From Agromyces sp. S2-1-8 (GTDB taxonomy: Bacteria; Actinomycetota; Actinomycetes; Actinomycetales; Microbacteriaceae): a DNA stretch of 64,000 nucleotides. Within the stretch, counting starts at the first letter, position 1. Each line of letters opens with the position of its first letter. The position numbers and the translations under genes are program-made. The stretch lies in NCBI RefSeq assembly GCF_021129215.1, contig NZ_JAJOLP010000001.1, forward strand, positions 3,720,001-3,784,000, given 5' to 3'. Below are positions 16,284 to 22,867 of this stretch, piece after piece. The notes under the pieces are model-generated. The model had not been told where the DNA came from and searched no databases. It was given only the letters and a program-made list of their open reading frames with translations.

Positions 16284-17159
16284 TCAGCGCGACAGCTCGG
16301 CCTCCTCGTCGAGGTGGCCGAGCTTGTAGGGGTTCGCGATCGAGAAGATGCGGGTGATGCGCCCGTCCTCGATCTCGAAGCTGATCGCCCCGGCGAGCGC
16401 GCCGTCGATCTCGCCGCGGATCGCCGGCTGGCCGTTCACCCAGGTCGGTCGCGCCTCGAACGGCAGGCCGAGCTTCGCGAGGCCGCCGATCAGGTACCGG
16501 GCGATCTTGTCGGCGCCCACGATCGGCCTCGGCGCCGCGCCGCGCACGAAGCCGCCGCCGTCGGCGACCGACACCACGTCGGGTGCGAGCACGTCCATGA
16601 GGCCCTGCAGGTCGCCCGAGTTGATCGCCGCGACGAACCGCGCGACCACCGCCTCCTGCTCGGCGCGGTCGACCGCCACCCGCGGCCGCCGGGCCGCGAC
16701 GTGCGTCTTCGCGCGGTGGGCGATCTGGCGCACCGCGGCCGGCGTCTTGCCGACCGCGTCGGCGATCTCGTCGTACGACACGTCGAACACCTCGCGCAGC
16801 ACGAACACGGCGCGCTCGGTGGGTCCGAGCGTCTCGAGCACGGTCAGCATCGCGATCGACACGCTCTCGGCGAACTCCACGTCCTCCGCGACATCGGGGC
16901 TCGTGAGCAGCGGCTCGGGCAGCCACTCGCCCACGTACGACTCCCGGCGCCGCGACTTGGTGCGCAGGTGGTTCAGCGCCTGGCGCGTGACGATCCGCAC
17001 GAGGTAGGCGCGCTCCTCGCGCACCTCGGATCGGTCGACGGCGTTCCACCGCAGCCACGACTCCTGCAGCACGTCTTCGGTGTCGGCCACCGAGCCGAGC
17101 ATCTCGTACGCGATCGTGAAGAGCAGGGTGCGGTGGGTGACGAACGGGTCGTCGGTCAT
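16284..17159 (-). CDS. ECF41 RNA polymerase sigma factor (SigJ-like), copy 1
   Basis: 291 residues. Sigma2 (about 8-75), the ECF41 linker motif WLPEP (79-83), sigma4 (about 100-155, TERAVFVLREVFDVSYDEIADAV), then the SnoaL/NTF2-like C-terminal domain characteristic of ECF41, with DGGG (200-203) and a C-terminal NPYKLG. In ECF41 proteins this fused domain replaces an anti-sigma factor and both inhibits and supports activity. It overlaps the carboxymuconolactone decarboxylase gene by four bases (ATGA), the classic ECF41 partner arrangement; the operon promoter is at 17836-17862, so it is probably autoregulated. Confidence 0.93.
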   Translation of the reverse strand: MTDDPFVTHRTLLFTIAYEMLGSVADTEDVLQESWLRWNAVDRSEVREERAYLVRIVTRQALNHLRTKSRRRESYVGEWLPEPLLTSPDVAEDVEFAESVSIAMLTVLETLGPTERAVFVLREVFDVSYDEIADAVGKTPAAVRQIAHRAKTHVAARRPRVAVDRAEQEAVVARFVAAINSGDLQGLMDVLAPDVVSVADGGGFVRGAAPRPIVGADKIARYLIGGLAKLGLPFEARPTWVNGQPAIRGEIDGALAGAISFEIEDGRITRIFSIANPYKLGHLDEEAELSR

Positions 17160-17770
17160 GATGCCGAGCCTACGACCTCGGCCGGGGCATCCGTCGTCGT
17201 CGCCCTCGTCGCGAGCGGCGGCAGGGCGCACGCATCGGCGTAGCCCTCCGAGTGGATGCCGAGGGCGAGGTTCATGCGCGAGCTCATGTTCATGAAGGCG
17301 ACCTTCGCCGTGAGCTCGATGAGCGCGGCCGGGCCGAGCTCGTCGAGCAGCGCCGCCGACAGCTCGTCGGTGACGGCGGGCGGGGTCTGGCTCATCGCCT
17401 CCGCGTACTCCATGACGTTGCGTTCGAGGGGCGTGAAGACGGATGCCTCGCGCCAGGCCGGCACCTGCCGGGCCTTCGCCTCGTCGAGGCGCTCGTTGTG
17501 CGCCTTGTAGTAGTTGAAGTCGAGGCACCAGCTGCACCCGATGTAGGCCGCCGTCGCCATCACGGCGTAGCTCGCGAGGTTGTCGTCGAGCTCGTCGAGC
17601 GCCTCGATCTTGCGCCCGATGCCCATCGACGCGCGCATGAGCGCGGGATGGTGCGCGAGCACGCCCATCGAGTCGGGCACCTGGCCGAGCATGCGGCGGG
17701 CCGCGACCTTCACGACCGTGCCGAAGACACCCGTGAGCTCGGTCGGCGGAATGCGGGTCTGGGTGGTCAT
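17156..17770 (-). CDS. carboxymuconolactone decarboxylase / AhpD-like protein
   Basis: 204 residues, helical CMD-fold protein with the AhpD-type redox CxxC (C79-S-W-C82 in AAYIGCSWCLDF) and nearby H91. Such proteins act as thiol peroxidase-like or redox adaptor enzymes rather than true decarboxylases. CMD homologues are one of the three enzyme classes most often found with ECF41 sigma factors and are known direct targets. First gene of the operon, AGGAGG five bases before the ATG, overlapped by the sigma gene. Confidence 0.9.
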   Translation of the reverse strand: MTTQTRIPPTELTGVFGTVVKVAARRMLGQVPDSMGVLAHHPALMRASMGIGRKIEALDELDDNLASYAVMATAAYIGCSWCLDFNYYKAHNERLDEAKARQVPAWREASVFTPLERNVMEYAEAMSQTPPAVTDELSAALLDELGPAALIELTAKVAFMNMSSRMNLALGIHSEGYADACALPPLATRATTTDAPAEVVGSAS

Positions 17771-17835
17771 CGTGTCCTCCTGCGGTGGTCGACGGCCGGT
17801 GTTCGGTTCCCGGAACATTCCGTCGATGCAGGTAA

Positions 17836-17862
17836 GACACCGGCCCGCGCTCGCGTGTGACA
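17836..17862 (-). promoter_or_regulatory. ECF41-type promoter of the CMD-sigma operon
   Basis: Minus strand: TGTCACA (17862-17856), 16-bp spacer, TGTC (17839-17836). Matches the ECF41 consensus except T for C at the first -10 base. It starts 66 bp before the CMD ATG, so the sigma factor probably controls its own operon. Confidence 0.7.
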
Positions 17863-17929
17863 GGTGCGGCGAAAACTCCTCGTCGATCGTCGATCGTCGA
17901 CCGGCGGCGGCCGGGCAACCGCCGCGTGC

Positions 17930-18379
17930 CTACTCGACCGGCGGAGCCGCCCGGTCGAGCACGATCGCCGCGGGGAAGCGGCCCAGCACCCGGCGGAAGG
18001 GCGCCTTCGCGAGGCGCTGCGCCACGGCGGCGTCGACGATGCGCGGGTGCACGAGTTCGACGTCGCGCGCCTTCCAGCGCAGTGATGCGCCGCCGGCGGC
18101 GACGACGTTGCGAGCCCAGTTCGTGTTGACGCCCCACGGCAGGCCGATCATCACGATCGCGGCGTCGATCGTCGGCACGATCGCGATCGGGGTCTCGTAG
18201 GCGGTGCCGCTCTTGCGGCCCCGGTGGCGGATCACCGCCCAGATCGGCATCCACCTCCGGCCGGCGAGCGCCCGGGCGACCGGCTCGGTCGCATGGACCA
18301 GGCGCATGGGCGGTCCGGCCGAGGCATCCTTGCCCGACCGTCGTGAGTCGGCCGGTCGTGCGGAGAGCATCTCGTTCAT
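17930..18379 (-). CDS. divergent Ddn-type F420-dependent oxidoreductase
   Basis: 149 residues; split-barrel family blocks HRGRKSGTAYETPIAIV and NTNWARNVVAAGGASL resemble Ddn/FDOR proteins, with an extended, poorly conserved N-terminus (about 30 residues). It reduces an unknown substrate if active. It is divergent from ECF41 copy 2, back-to-back ECF41-type promoters lie between them, so it is the likely partner or target of that sigma factor. The short A+T-poor stretch 17863-17929 downstream holds nothing recognisable. Confidence 0.8.
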   Translation of the reverse strand: MNEMLSARPADSRRSGKDASAGPPMRLVHATEPVARALAGRRWMPIWAVIRHRGRKSGTAYETPIAIVPTIDAAIVMIGLPWGVNTNWARNVVAAGGASLRWKARDVELVHPRIVDAAVAQRLAKAPFRRVLGRFPAAIVLDRAAPPVE

Positions 18380-18387
18380 ACCAGGGA

Positions 18388-18414
18388 GACGATCCAGGCC
18401 TCGCGAACGTGACA
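18388..18414 (-). promoter_or_regulatory. ECF41-type promoter of the Ddn-like gene
   Basis: Minus strand: TGTCACG (18414-18408), 16-bp spacer, CGTC (18391-18388), only nine bases before the start codon, implying a very short or leaderless transcript. Shares TGGATCGTC with the divergent promoter. Confidence 0.7.
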
Positions 18415-18425
18415 TCGGCCCTTGC

Positions 18426-18452
18426 CGTCACACCGGGCCCGGGTGGATCGTC
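18426..18452 (+). promoter_or_regulatory. ECF41-type promoter of sigma copy 2
   Basis: CGTCACA (18426-18432), 16-bp spacer, CGTC (18449-18452), ending eight bases before the sigma ATG; again short-leadered or leaderless. It is back-to-back with the Ddn-like promoter and shares TGGATCGTC with it. Confidence 0.7.
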
Positions 18453-18460
18453 GTACTGAC

Positions 18461-19324
18461 ATGACCGAATTCGCAGAGCTGTGGACCGAGCACCGACGCG
18501 TGGTGCGCGACGTCGCCTACCGGGTGCTCGGCTCGGTCGCCGACGCCGAAGACGTCACGCAGGAGACGTACGTGCGCCTCCTCGCCCGCGGCGACGAACC
18601 GCTCGACGACCCGCGCGCCTGGCTCGTCACCGTCGCCTCACGGCTGTCGATCGACCGGCTGCGCGCGCACGAGCACTCGCGGCGCGCCTACGTCGGCCCG
18701 TGGCTGCCAGAGCCGATCGTGACCGACGAGCACACCCTGCCCGAAGACCGCGTCACGCTCGACGACTCGGTGCGCATGGCGCTGCTCGTCGTGCTCGAGC
18801 AGCTGACGCCCGCCGAGCGGACCGCGTTCCTGCTGCACGACGTGTTCGACCTCGGCTTCGACCAGGTGTCGGAGGTGCTCGGGGTGAGCGTCGCGAGCGC
18901 GCGGCAGTCGGCGTCGCGGGCGCGCCGGCGCATCGCCGCGCACGGCGACGCCCGGTTCTCGGTCGACGCAGGCGTCGCCCGACGGCTCTCGGAGCGGTTC
19001 GCCCGCGCCGCCGCCGAGGGCGACCTCGACGGGCTCATCTCGGTGCTGGCGGGCGACGCGCAGGGGCACTTCGACTCGAACGGCTTCTATCCGGATGCCT
19101 CGACCGAGGTCGTCGTCGGCGCCGAGACGGTCGCGCGGCAACTGCTGCGCGGCGTCGGCGGGCGCGGCCTCGACTTCGAGACGGCCGAGGTGAACGCCGC
19201 GCCTGGCATCGTCGTGCGACGTCGCGGCCGAGTGGTCTCGGTGCTCGCACTCGAGTTCGCGGGCGACCGCATCGCGGCCATCCACGGCATCGGCAACCCG
19301 AAGAAGCTCGAGCACCTGCAGTGA
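18461..19324 (+). CDS. ECF41 RNA polymerase sigma factor (SigJ-like), copy 2
   Basis: 287 residues: sigma2 (about 10-75), linker WLPEP (81-85), sigma4 (about 105-160, TAFLLHDVFDLGFDQVSEVLGV), C-terminal SnoaL-like domain. The C-terminal motifs deviate from the group: DSNG stands where DGGG is usual, and the end reads NPKKLEH rather than NPDKL. These motifs tune activity in studied ECF41 proteins, so this copy may be regulated differently. It is preceded by its own ECF41-type promoter and divergent from the Ddn-like gene. Confidence 0.92.
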   Translation: MTEFAELWTEHRRVVRDVAYRVLGSVADAEDVTQETYVRLLARGDEPLDDPRAWLVTVASRLSIDRLRAHEHSRRAYVGPWLPEPIVTDEHTLPEDRVTLDDSVRMALLVVLEQLTPAERTAFLLHDVFDLGFDQVSEVLGVSVASARQSASRARRRIAAHGDARFSVDAGVARRLSERFARAAAEGDLDGLISVLAGDAQGHFDSNGFYPDASTEVVVGAETVARQLLRGVGGRGLDFETAEVNAAPGIVVRRRGRVVSVLALEFAGDRIAAIHGIGNPKKLEHLQ

Positions 19325-19409
19325 GCGGCGGACCTCCTGCCGACCCGTCCGCCTCCACCTAGACTCACCACGTGACCCACGCCTCCCCCGCACCCGCCGC
19401 CGCCACCCG

Positions 19410-19712
19410 ATGAGCCCGGTTCCCCAGGCCGCCCGACGCATCGAGCTGACGCTGCACAAGCCGTGGTTCGCGCTCTACTGGGGTGTCAGGCCGACCGTCG
19501 TCATCGGCGGGCGCGGCCAGCCGAGCCAGTGGGGCGTCGGCACCTGGCAGGTGCCGGCCGACCGGGCGACGACGATCGGGGTCTACCTCTACAACCGGGT
19601 GTGGCGATTCGGGTCGGCGGAGTTCGGGCTCGGGCCGGGGCATCCGGAATCGCTCGTGTACGTCGCACCGGTGCTGCCCTTCACGCGAGGGCGGATTCGC
19701 GCGCGGGAGTAG
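19410..19712 (+). CDS. small conserved hypothetical protein
   Basis: 100 residues, no named family recognised. Composition suggests an all-beta domain: repeated aromatic and Gly-rich turns (HKPWFALYWGVRPTVVIGGRG, WGVGTWQVPADR, VYLYNRVWRFG). No signal peptide or membrane segment. It follows ECF41 copy 2 after 85 bp on the same strand and could be read through from it, but no specific link is seen. Confidence 0.6.
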   Translation: MSPVPQAARRIELTLHKPWFALYWGVRPTVVIGGRGQPSQWGVGTWQVPADRATTIGVYLYNRVWRFGSAEFGLGPGHPESLVYVAPVLPFTRGRIRARE

Positions 19713-19744
19713 CTCGGACGGGCAGGCGGGCAGTCCGGTGCGGA

Positions 19745-20485
19745 CTACCGCGTCGGGGAGACTGCCGAGGCGATGACCTGCGCAAGGTCTGCTGGCCGAC
19801 TCCACATGGGCCAGTGGCCGGTGGGGAGGTCGACGAGATCGACGTGCGTCAGCCGGGCCACCTCGGCGAACATCGGATGCCCTGCGGCGGCCAGCTCCCG
19901 GATCTGGCCACTCGAGATGGAGCAGCACACGAGCGTGGTGGGGATGTCGAGGCGCGCGTCGTCGGTGAGGGTGACGGCCTGGCGCAGGACGGGCCCCGGC
20001 TCGGGCACGGCGCGGCGACGGAAACGCTCGAGGTCGTCGGGACTCAGCCCGTCGAGGCTGGCTTGCGCTGCGAGCGCCTCGAACGGGGGCAGGGCGAGCT
20101 CTTCGAGGTCGGCGGGGGCGTCGGGGGCGAAGACGCTGCCCGGTGCGAGCGGGCCGCTGTCGACCCAGACCACGCGGCGGACCCGTTCGGGGTGCCGGTC
20201 GAGCACCATGCTCACCGGCGCGTTCGCGCCGCTGTGCGCGACGATCACCGCCGACCGGTGGGCGGTCGCGGCCTCCTGCGCCAGCGCACGCTCGATCGCG
20301 TCGACCTGGTCGTCCAGGGTCCGTGACGACCGCTGCGCGTCCTCGGAATCGAGCCCGGGCAGGGTCATCGCGATGGCGCGGTGTCGGGCTGCACGCAGGT
20401 GTTCGACGACGTCGTCCCAGGCCCAGGCCCCCAGCCAGTGGCCGGGGATCAGGAAGATGGTCGGTTCCGTTTCATCACTCGTCAT
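19745..20485 (-). CDS. alpha/beta-fold hydrolase
   Basis: 246 residues, cytosolic, no signal peptide. N-terminal strand and oxyanion region FLIPGHWLGAWAWDDVV, nucleophile elbow AHSGAN (Ser inside HSGAN rather than the usual GHSxGG), and the catalytic His in PTGHWPMWSRP near the C-terminus. This resembles small esterase/hydrolase proteins of unknown substrate, including some methylesterase-like plant homologues. Divergent from a WYL regulator gene with a 73-bp gap carrying a GACA-N6-TGTC inverted repeat, so the regulator probably controls it. Confidence 0.85.
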   Translation of the reverse strand: MTSDETEPTIFLIPGHWLGAWAWDDVVEHLRAARHRAIAMTLPGLDSEDAQRSSRTLDDQVDAIERALAQEAATAHRSAVIVAHSGANAPVSMVLDRHPERVRRVVWVDSGPLAPGSVFAPDAPADLEELALPPFEALAAQASLDGLSPDDLERFRRRAVPEPGPVLRQAVTLTDDARLDIPTTLVCCSISSGQIRELAAAGHPMFAEVARLTHVDLVDLPTGHWPMWSRPADLAQVIASAVSPTR

Positions 20486-20510
20486 GCCTCCCACCCTCGC
20501 TGACGGCATG

Positions 20511-20524
20511 GACAGCTGGGTGTC
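20511..20524. promoter_or_regulatory. candidate operator between hydrolase and WYL regulator
   Basis: GACA-N6-TGTC inverted repeat centred in the 73-bp divergent gap. YafY-like WYL regulators often bind short inverted repeats of this type in their own divergent promoters; assignment is by position only. Confidence 0.4.
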
Positions 20525-20558
20525 ACTGTTTCTGGCATGAATTTGGGATGATTCACTG

Positions 20559-21257
20559 GTGAAGAGAGCTGAACGCCTGCATGCGCTCTCGGAGATGTTG
20601 CGCCGTCAAGGGTCTCGCGGTGCAACCGCCGACCGACTGGCTGCCGAGTTCGGCGTCTCGGTCCGCACCATCAAGCGAGACCTGGCTTCCCTCGAACGCA
20701 GCGGCGCGGCCCTGTGGTCCCGTCCTGGCCCCGGCGGCGGCTACGGGCTGTCTGAGATCGCCTCGCTTCGACCGGTGAGCCTGAGCCCCGCGCAGGCGGT
20801 CGCGATCCTGGCTGCGGTGTCCGCCGCCCCGGATGCCCCCTACTCCGACCTCGCCTCGTCCGGAATGCAGAAGATCCTCGACGTGCTCGATCCCGCCGCC
20901 CGGGCCAGAGCCCGACGTCTGGCGGATCGCGTCTGGGTCGACGCGCCGGCCCCGCCGCGGCGGGCGGTCAGGTCGGCGCTCGAGGAGGCGATGACCGAAC
21001 AGCGGGTGGTCCGCATCCGCTACACCTCGGCCGACGGCACGAACACCTCGCGCGACGTCGAACCGGTGCTGTTCGCATCGACCAACGGCCAGTGGTACCT
21101 GGTCGGCTGGTGCCGACTGCGCGACGCGATGCGCTGGTTCGTGGTCGCTCGAGTCCAGCAGGCCCGTGTCACCGCGATCCCGTGCACCGGACACACCGTC
21201 GACGAGATCGGCGTTCCGCCGGCCACGGCACGACCGGTGCACAGACGTGACGACTGA
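20559..21257 (+). CDS. YafY-like HTH/WYL-domain transcriptional regulator
   Basis: 232 residues from a GTG start. N-terminal winged HTH (about 1-60: RLHALSEMLRRQG.. TADRLAAEFGVSVRTIKRDL), then the WYL domain (about 140-215) with RIRYTSADG and the core QWYLVGWCRLRDAMRWF. WYL domains bind nucleic acid or small ligands and act in DNA-damage and metabolic control. Divergent from the alpha/beta hydrolase, its likely target, and convergent with the ROK gene (22-bp gap). Confidence 0.9.
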   Translation: MKRAERLHALSEMLRRQGSRGATADRLAAEFGVSVRTIKRDLASLERSGAALWSRPGPGGGYGLSEIASLRPVSLSPAQAVAILAAVSAAPDAPYSDLASSGMQKILDVLDPAARARARRLADRVWVDAPAPPRRAVRSALEEAMTEQRVVRIRYTSADGTNTSRDVEPVLFASTNGQWYLVGWCRLRDAMRWFVVARVQQARVTAIPCTGHTVDEIGVPPATARPVHRRDD

Positions 21258-21279
21258 CCGACCCGACCGACGTCTTCGG

Positions 21280-22518
21280 TCAGTGCACCTCACCGATCAC
21301 CGGGGCGAGGCCTGCAGCCGGGCGCTCCGTCAGCGGCAGGGCGTCACCGAGGATCGGCGCGAGCGCCGAGCGCGCCGGGCCGAGGTACCGGCCGAGCTCG
21401 AGCCGGCCGTAGCGGATCGGCACGGGCGCGGTGCCCTTGGCCGGGTACATCTCGAACTCGTCGCGCACCGTGCCGAGGAAGTGCGGGCCGAGGGCGGGGG
21501 CGGCGCCGGCGATGACGACCTCCTGCGGGTCGAGCAACGCCGACATGATGCGCAGGGCACGAGACAGGGCGCGCGCGCCGAAGGCCATGCGCTCGCGCGA
21601 CTCGGCGGTCGAGGCGAGCAGGCTCGTGTCGTGCTCGTCGAACTCGTCGGTGTAGGCGTCGCCGAGCATCGCGCTCATCGAGGCGGCCGACTCGAGGCAT
21701 CCCGACAGGCCGCACCGGCACGTCGCCCGCGCGCCCTCGAAGACGACCCGCACGTGACCGATCTCGCCGGCCCGGCCGGTCGCGCCGGCCATGAGGGTGC
21801 CGCCGTTCGTGACGGCGGCGCCGACGCCCTCGCCGAGGTGCACGACGAGGCGGATCGCGCCGTCGGCAGCGTCGGCGGCCTCGGTCAGCGCCTCGGCATC
21901 GACGTCGTTCACGACCGAGGTCGGTGCGCCGATCGCCTCCTCGAGGAGGCTCGCGAGCGGCACGCCGAACCAGCCCAGCTGCACGCTGTCGACGACGACC
22001 CCGTCGGCCGTGACGCCGGGCACCTGCACGCACGCGGCGAGCACGCGCGACTCGGCCCCCTCAGCGCGCAGGAGCGAGCGCACGGCGTCGACGACCGCCG
22101 AGACCTCGACCTCTCCCGCGAGCTCGACCCGGTTGCTCGCGACCGTGCGCCCGGCGAGGTCGACGAGTGCGACGTCGATCGCGCGGGTCCGCACGACCGC
22201 GACCACGATGAGGTGCGTCTCGGTGTCGATCTCGAGACGGGTCGCGCGCTTGCCGCCCGTGCTCTCGGCAGGGCCGGTCTCGGTGACGAGCCCGAACTCG
22301 ATGAGCTCGGCCACGAGCGACGACGCCGTTGCGGAGGTGAGCCCGGTGCGGCGCGCGATGACGGCGCGGGTGACCGGGGCCGGCTCGCGCGCGATCAGTG
22401 CGAGCGCCCGCAGCAGGTTCTCGCGGCGGATCGCCGTCTGCGCGTCGAGTCCACCCGTACTCGCGAAGCGGCGCAGGAGGTCGGACTTGCGCTGCGGGCC
22501 GGCGTTGCTCACGGTCAT
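21280..22518 (-). CDS. ROK-family transcriptional regulator (NagC/XylR type)
   Basis: 412 residues: winged HTH (about 30-95: RENLLRALALIAREPAPVTRAVIARRTGLTSA in that region), then a ROK sugar-kinase-like domain. The ROK zinc motif CRCGLSGCLE (C-x-C-x4-C) is complete, and GEGVGAAVTNGG and GRAGEIGHVRV match sugar-binding blocks. ROK repressors of this type sense N-acetylglucosamine, xylose or similar sugars. The gene is divergent from the secreted GH84 enzyme, which suggests an amino-sugar ligand and repression of that gene through the inverted repeat at 22646-22661. Confidence 0.92.
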   Translation of the reverse strand: MTVSNAGPQRKSDLLRRFASTGGLDAQTAIRRENLLRALALIAREPAPVTRAVIARRTGLTSATASSLVAELIEFGLVTETGPAESTGGKRATRLEIDTETHLIVVAVVRTRAIDVALVDLAGRTVASNRVELAGEVEVSAVVDAVRSLLRAEGAESRVLAACVQVPGVTADGVVVDSVQLGWFGVPLASLLEEAIGAPTSVVNDVDAEALTEAADAADGAIRLVVHLGEGVGAAVTNGGTLMAGATGRAGEIGHVRVVFEGARATCRCGLSGCLESAASMSAMLGDAYTDEFDEHDTSLLASTAESRERMAFGARALSRALRIMSALLDPQEVVIAGAAPALGPHFLGTVRDEFEMYPAKGTAPVPIRYGRLELGRYLGPARSALAPILGDALPLTERPAAGLAPVIGEVH

Positions 22519-22634
22519 GGTCTCCTCGATCGGGCGAAGTGTGTCGCGGGCGGCACCCGTGATGCGGTCGCGCGGGTGACATCGGGGGGCACGAGATCAT
22601 CTTGCCCCTTGACGCCTCGACGACGAATCGCATA

Positions 22635-22661
22635 GGTTCGAACCAACTTAGTTTACTAAGT
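22635..22661. promoter_or_regulatory. candidate ROK operator in the ROK/GH84 divergent region
   Basis: Perfect inverted repeat ACTTAG-TTTA-CTAAGT (22646-22661), beside a second palindrome GGTTCGAACC (22635-22644), in an otherwise G+C-rich 349-bp gap. TTAGTTTA/TAAACTAA-like cores are typical of ROK repressor sites. The rest of the gap (22662-22867) is the likely 5' leader of the GH84 mRNA and holds a hairpin. Confidence 0.6.
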
Positions 22662-22703
22662 CAACAAAGTGGGCCTGATGCGCGGGATTTCTTCCCGTGG
22701 CGC

Positions 22704-22736
22704 GAGTCCCGCGGTCGGGGATTGGCCGCGGGACTC
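22704..22736 (+). promoter_or_regulatory. hairpin in the GH84 5' leader
   Basis: GAGTCCCGCGG and CCGCGGGACTC form a perfect 11-bp stem with an 11-nt loop, preceded by a smaller GGGA-N6-TCCC-type hairpin near 22684-22697. It lies 132-164 bases before the start codon. No U-run follows, so it is not a clear terminator; it may stabilise or attenuate the mRNA. No known riboswitch recognised. Confidence 0.4.
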
Positions 22737-22867
22737 CGGCTCCGTCTGCGCGTTCCCTACCGCGATGCGTCGTGCTGCGCGCCGACGGCCGGCGGCATGC
22801 GCCGCGGCATCCGAGGCCCCGAACCGCGTCACCCAGAGACAGAGTCGTCGAGAAGTTGGAGGCAATG

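Noticed and set aside
22635..22644. GGTTCGAACC as part of a tRNA T-arm
   Set aside because: No acceptor stem, anticodon arm or CCA nearby; better read as a palindromic regulatory site.
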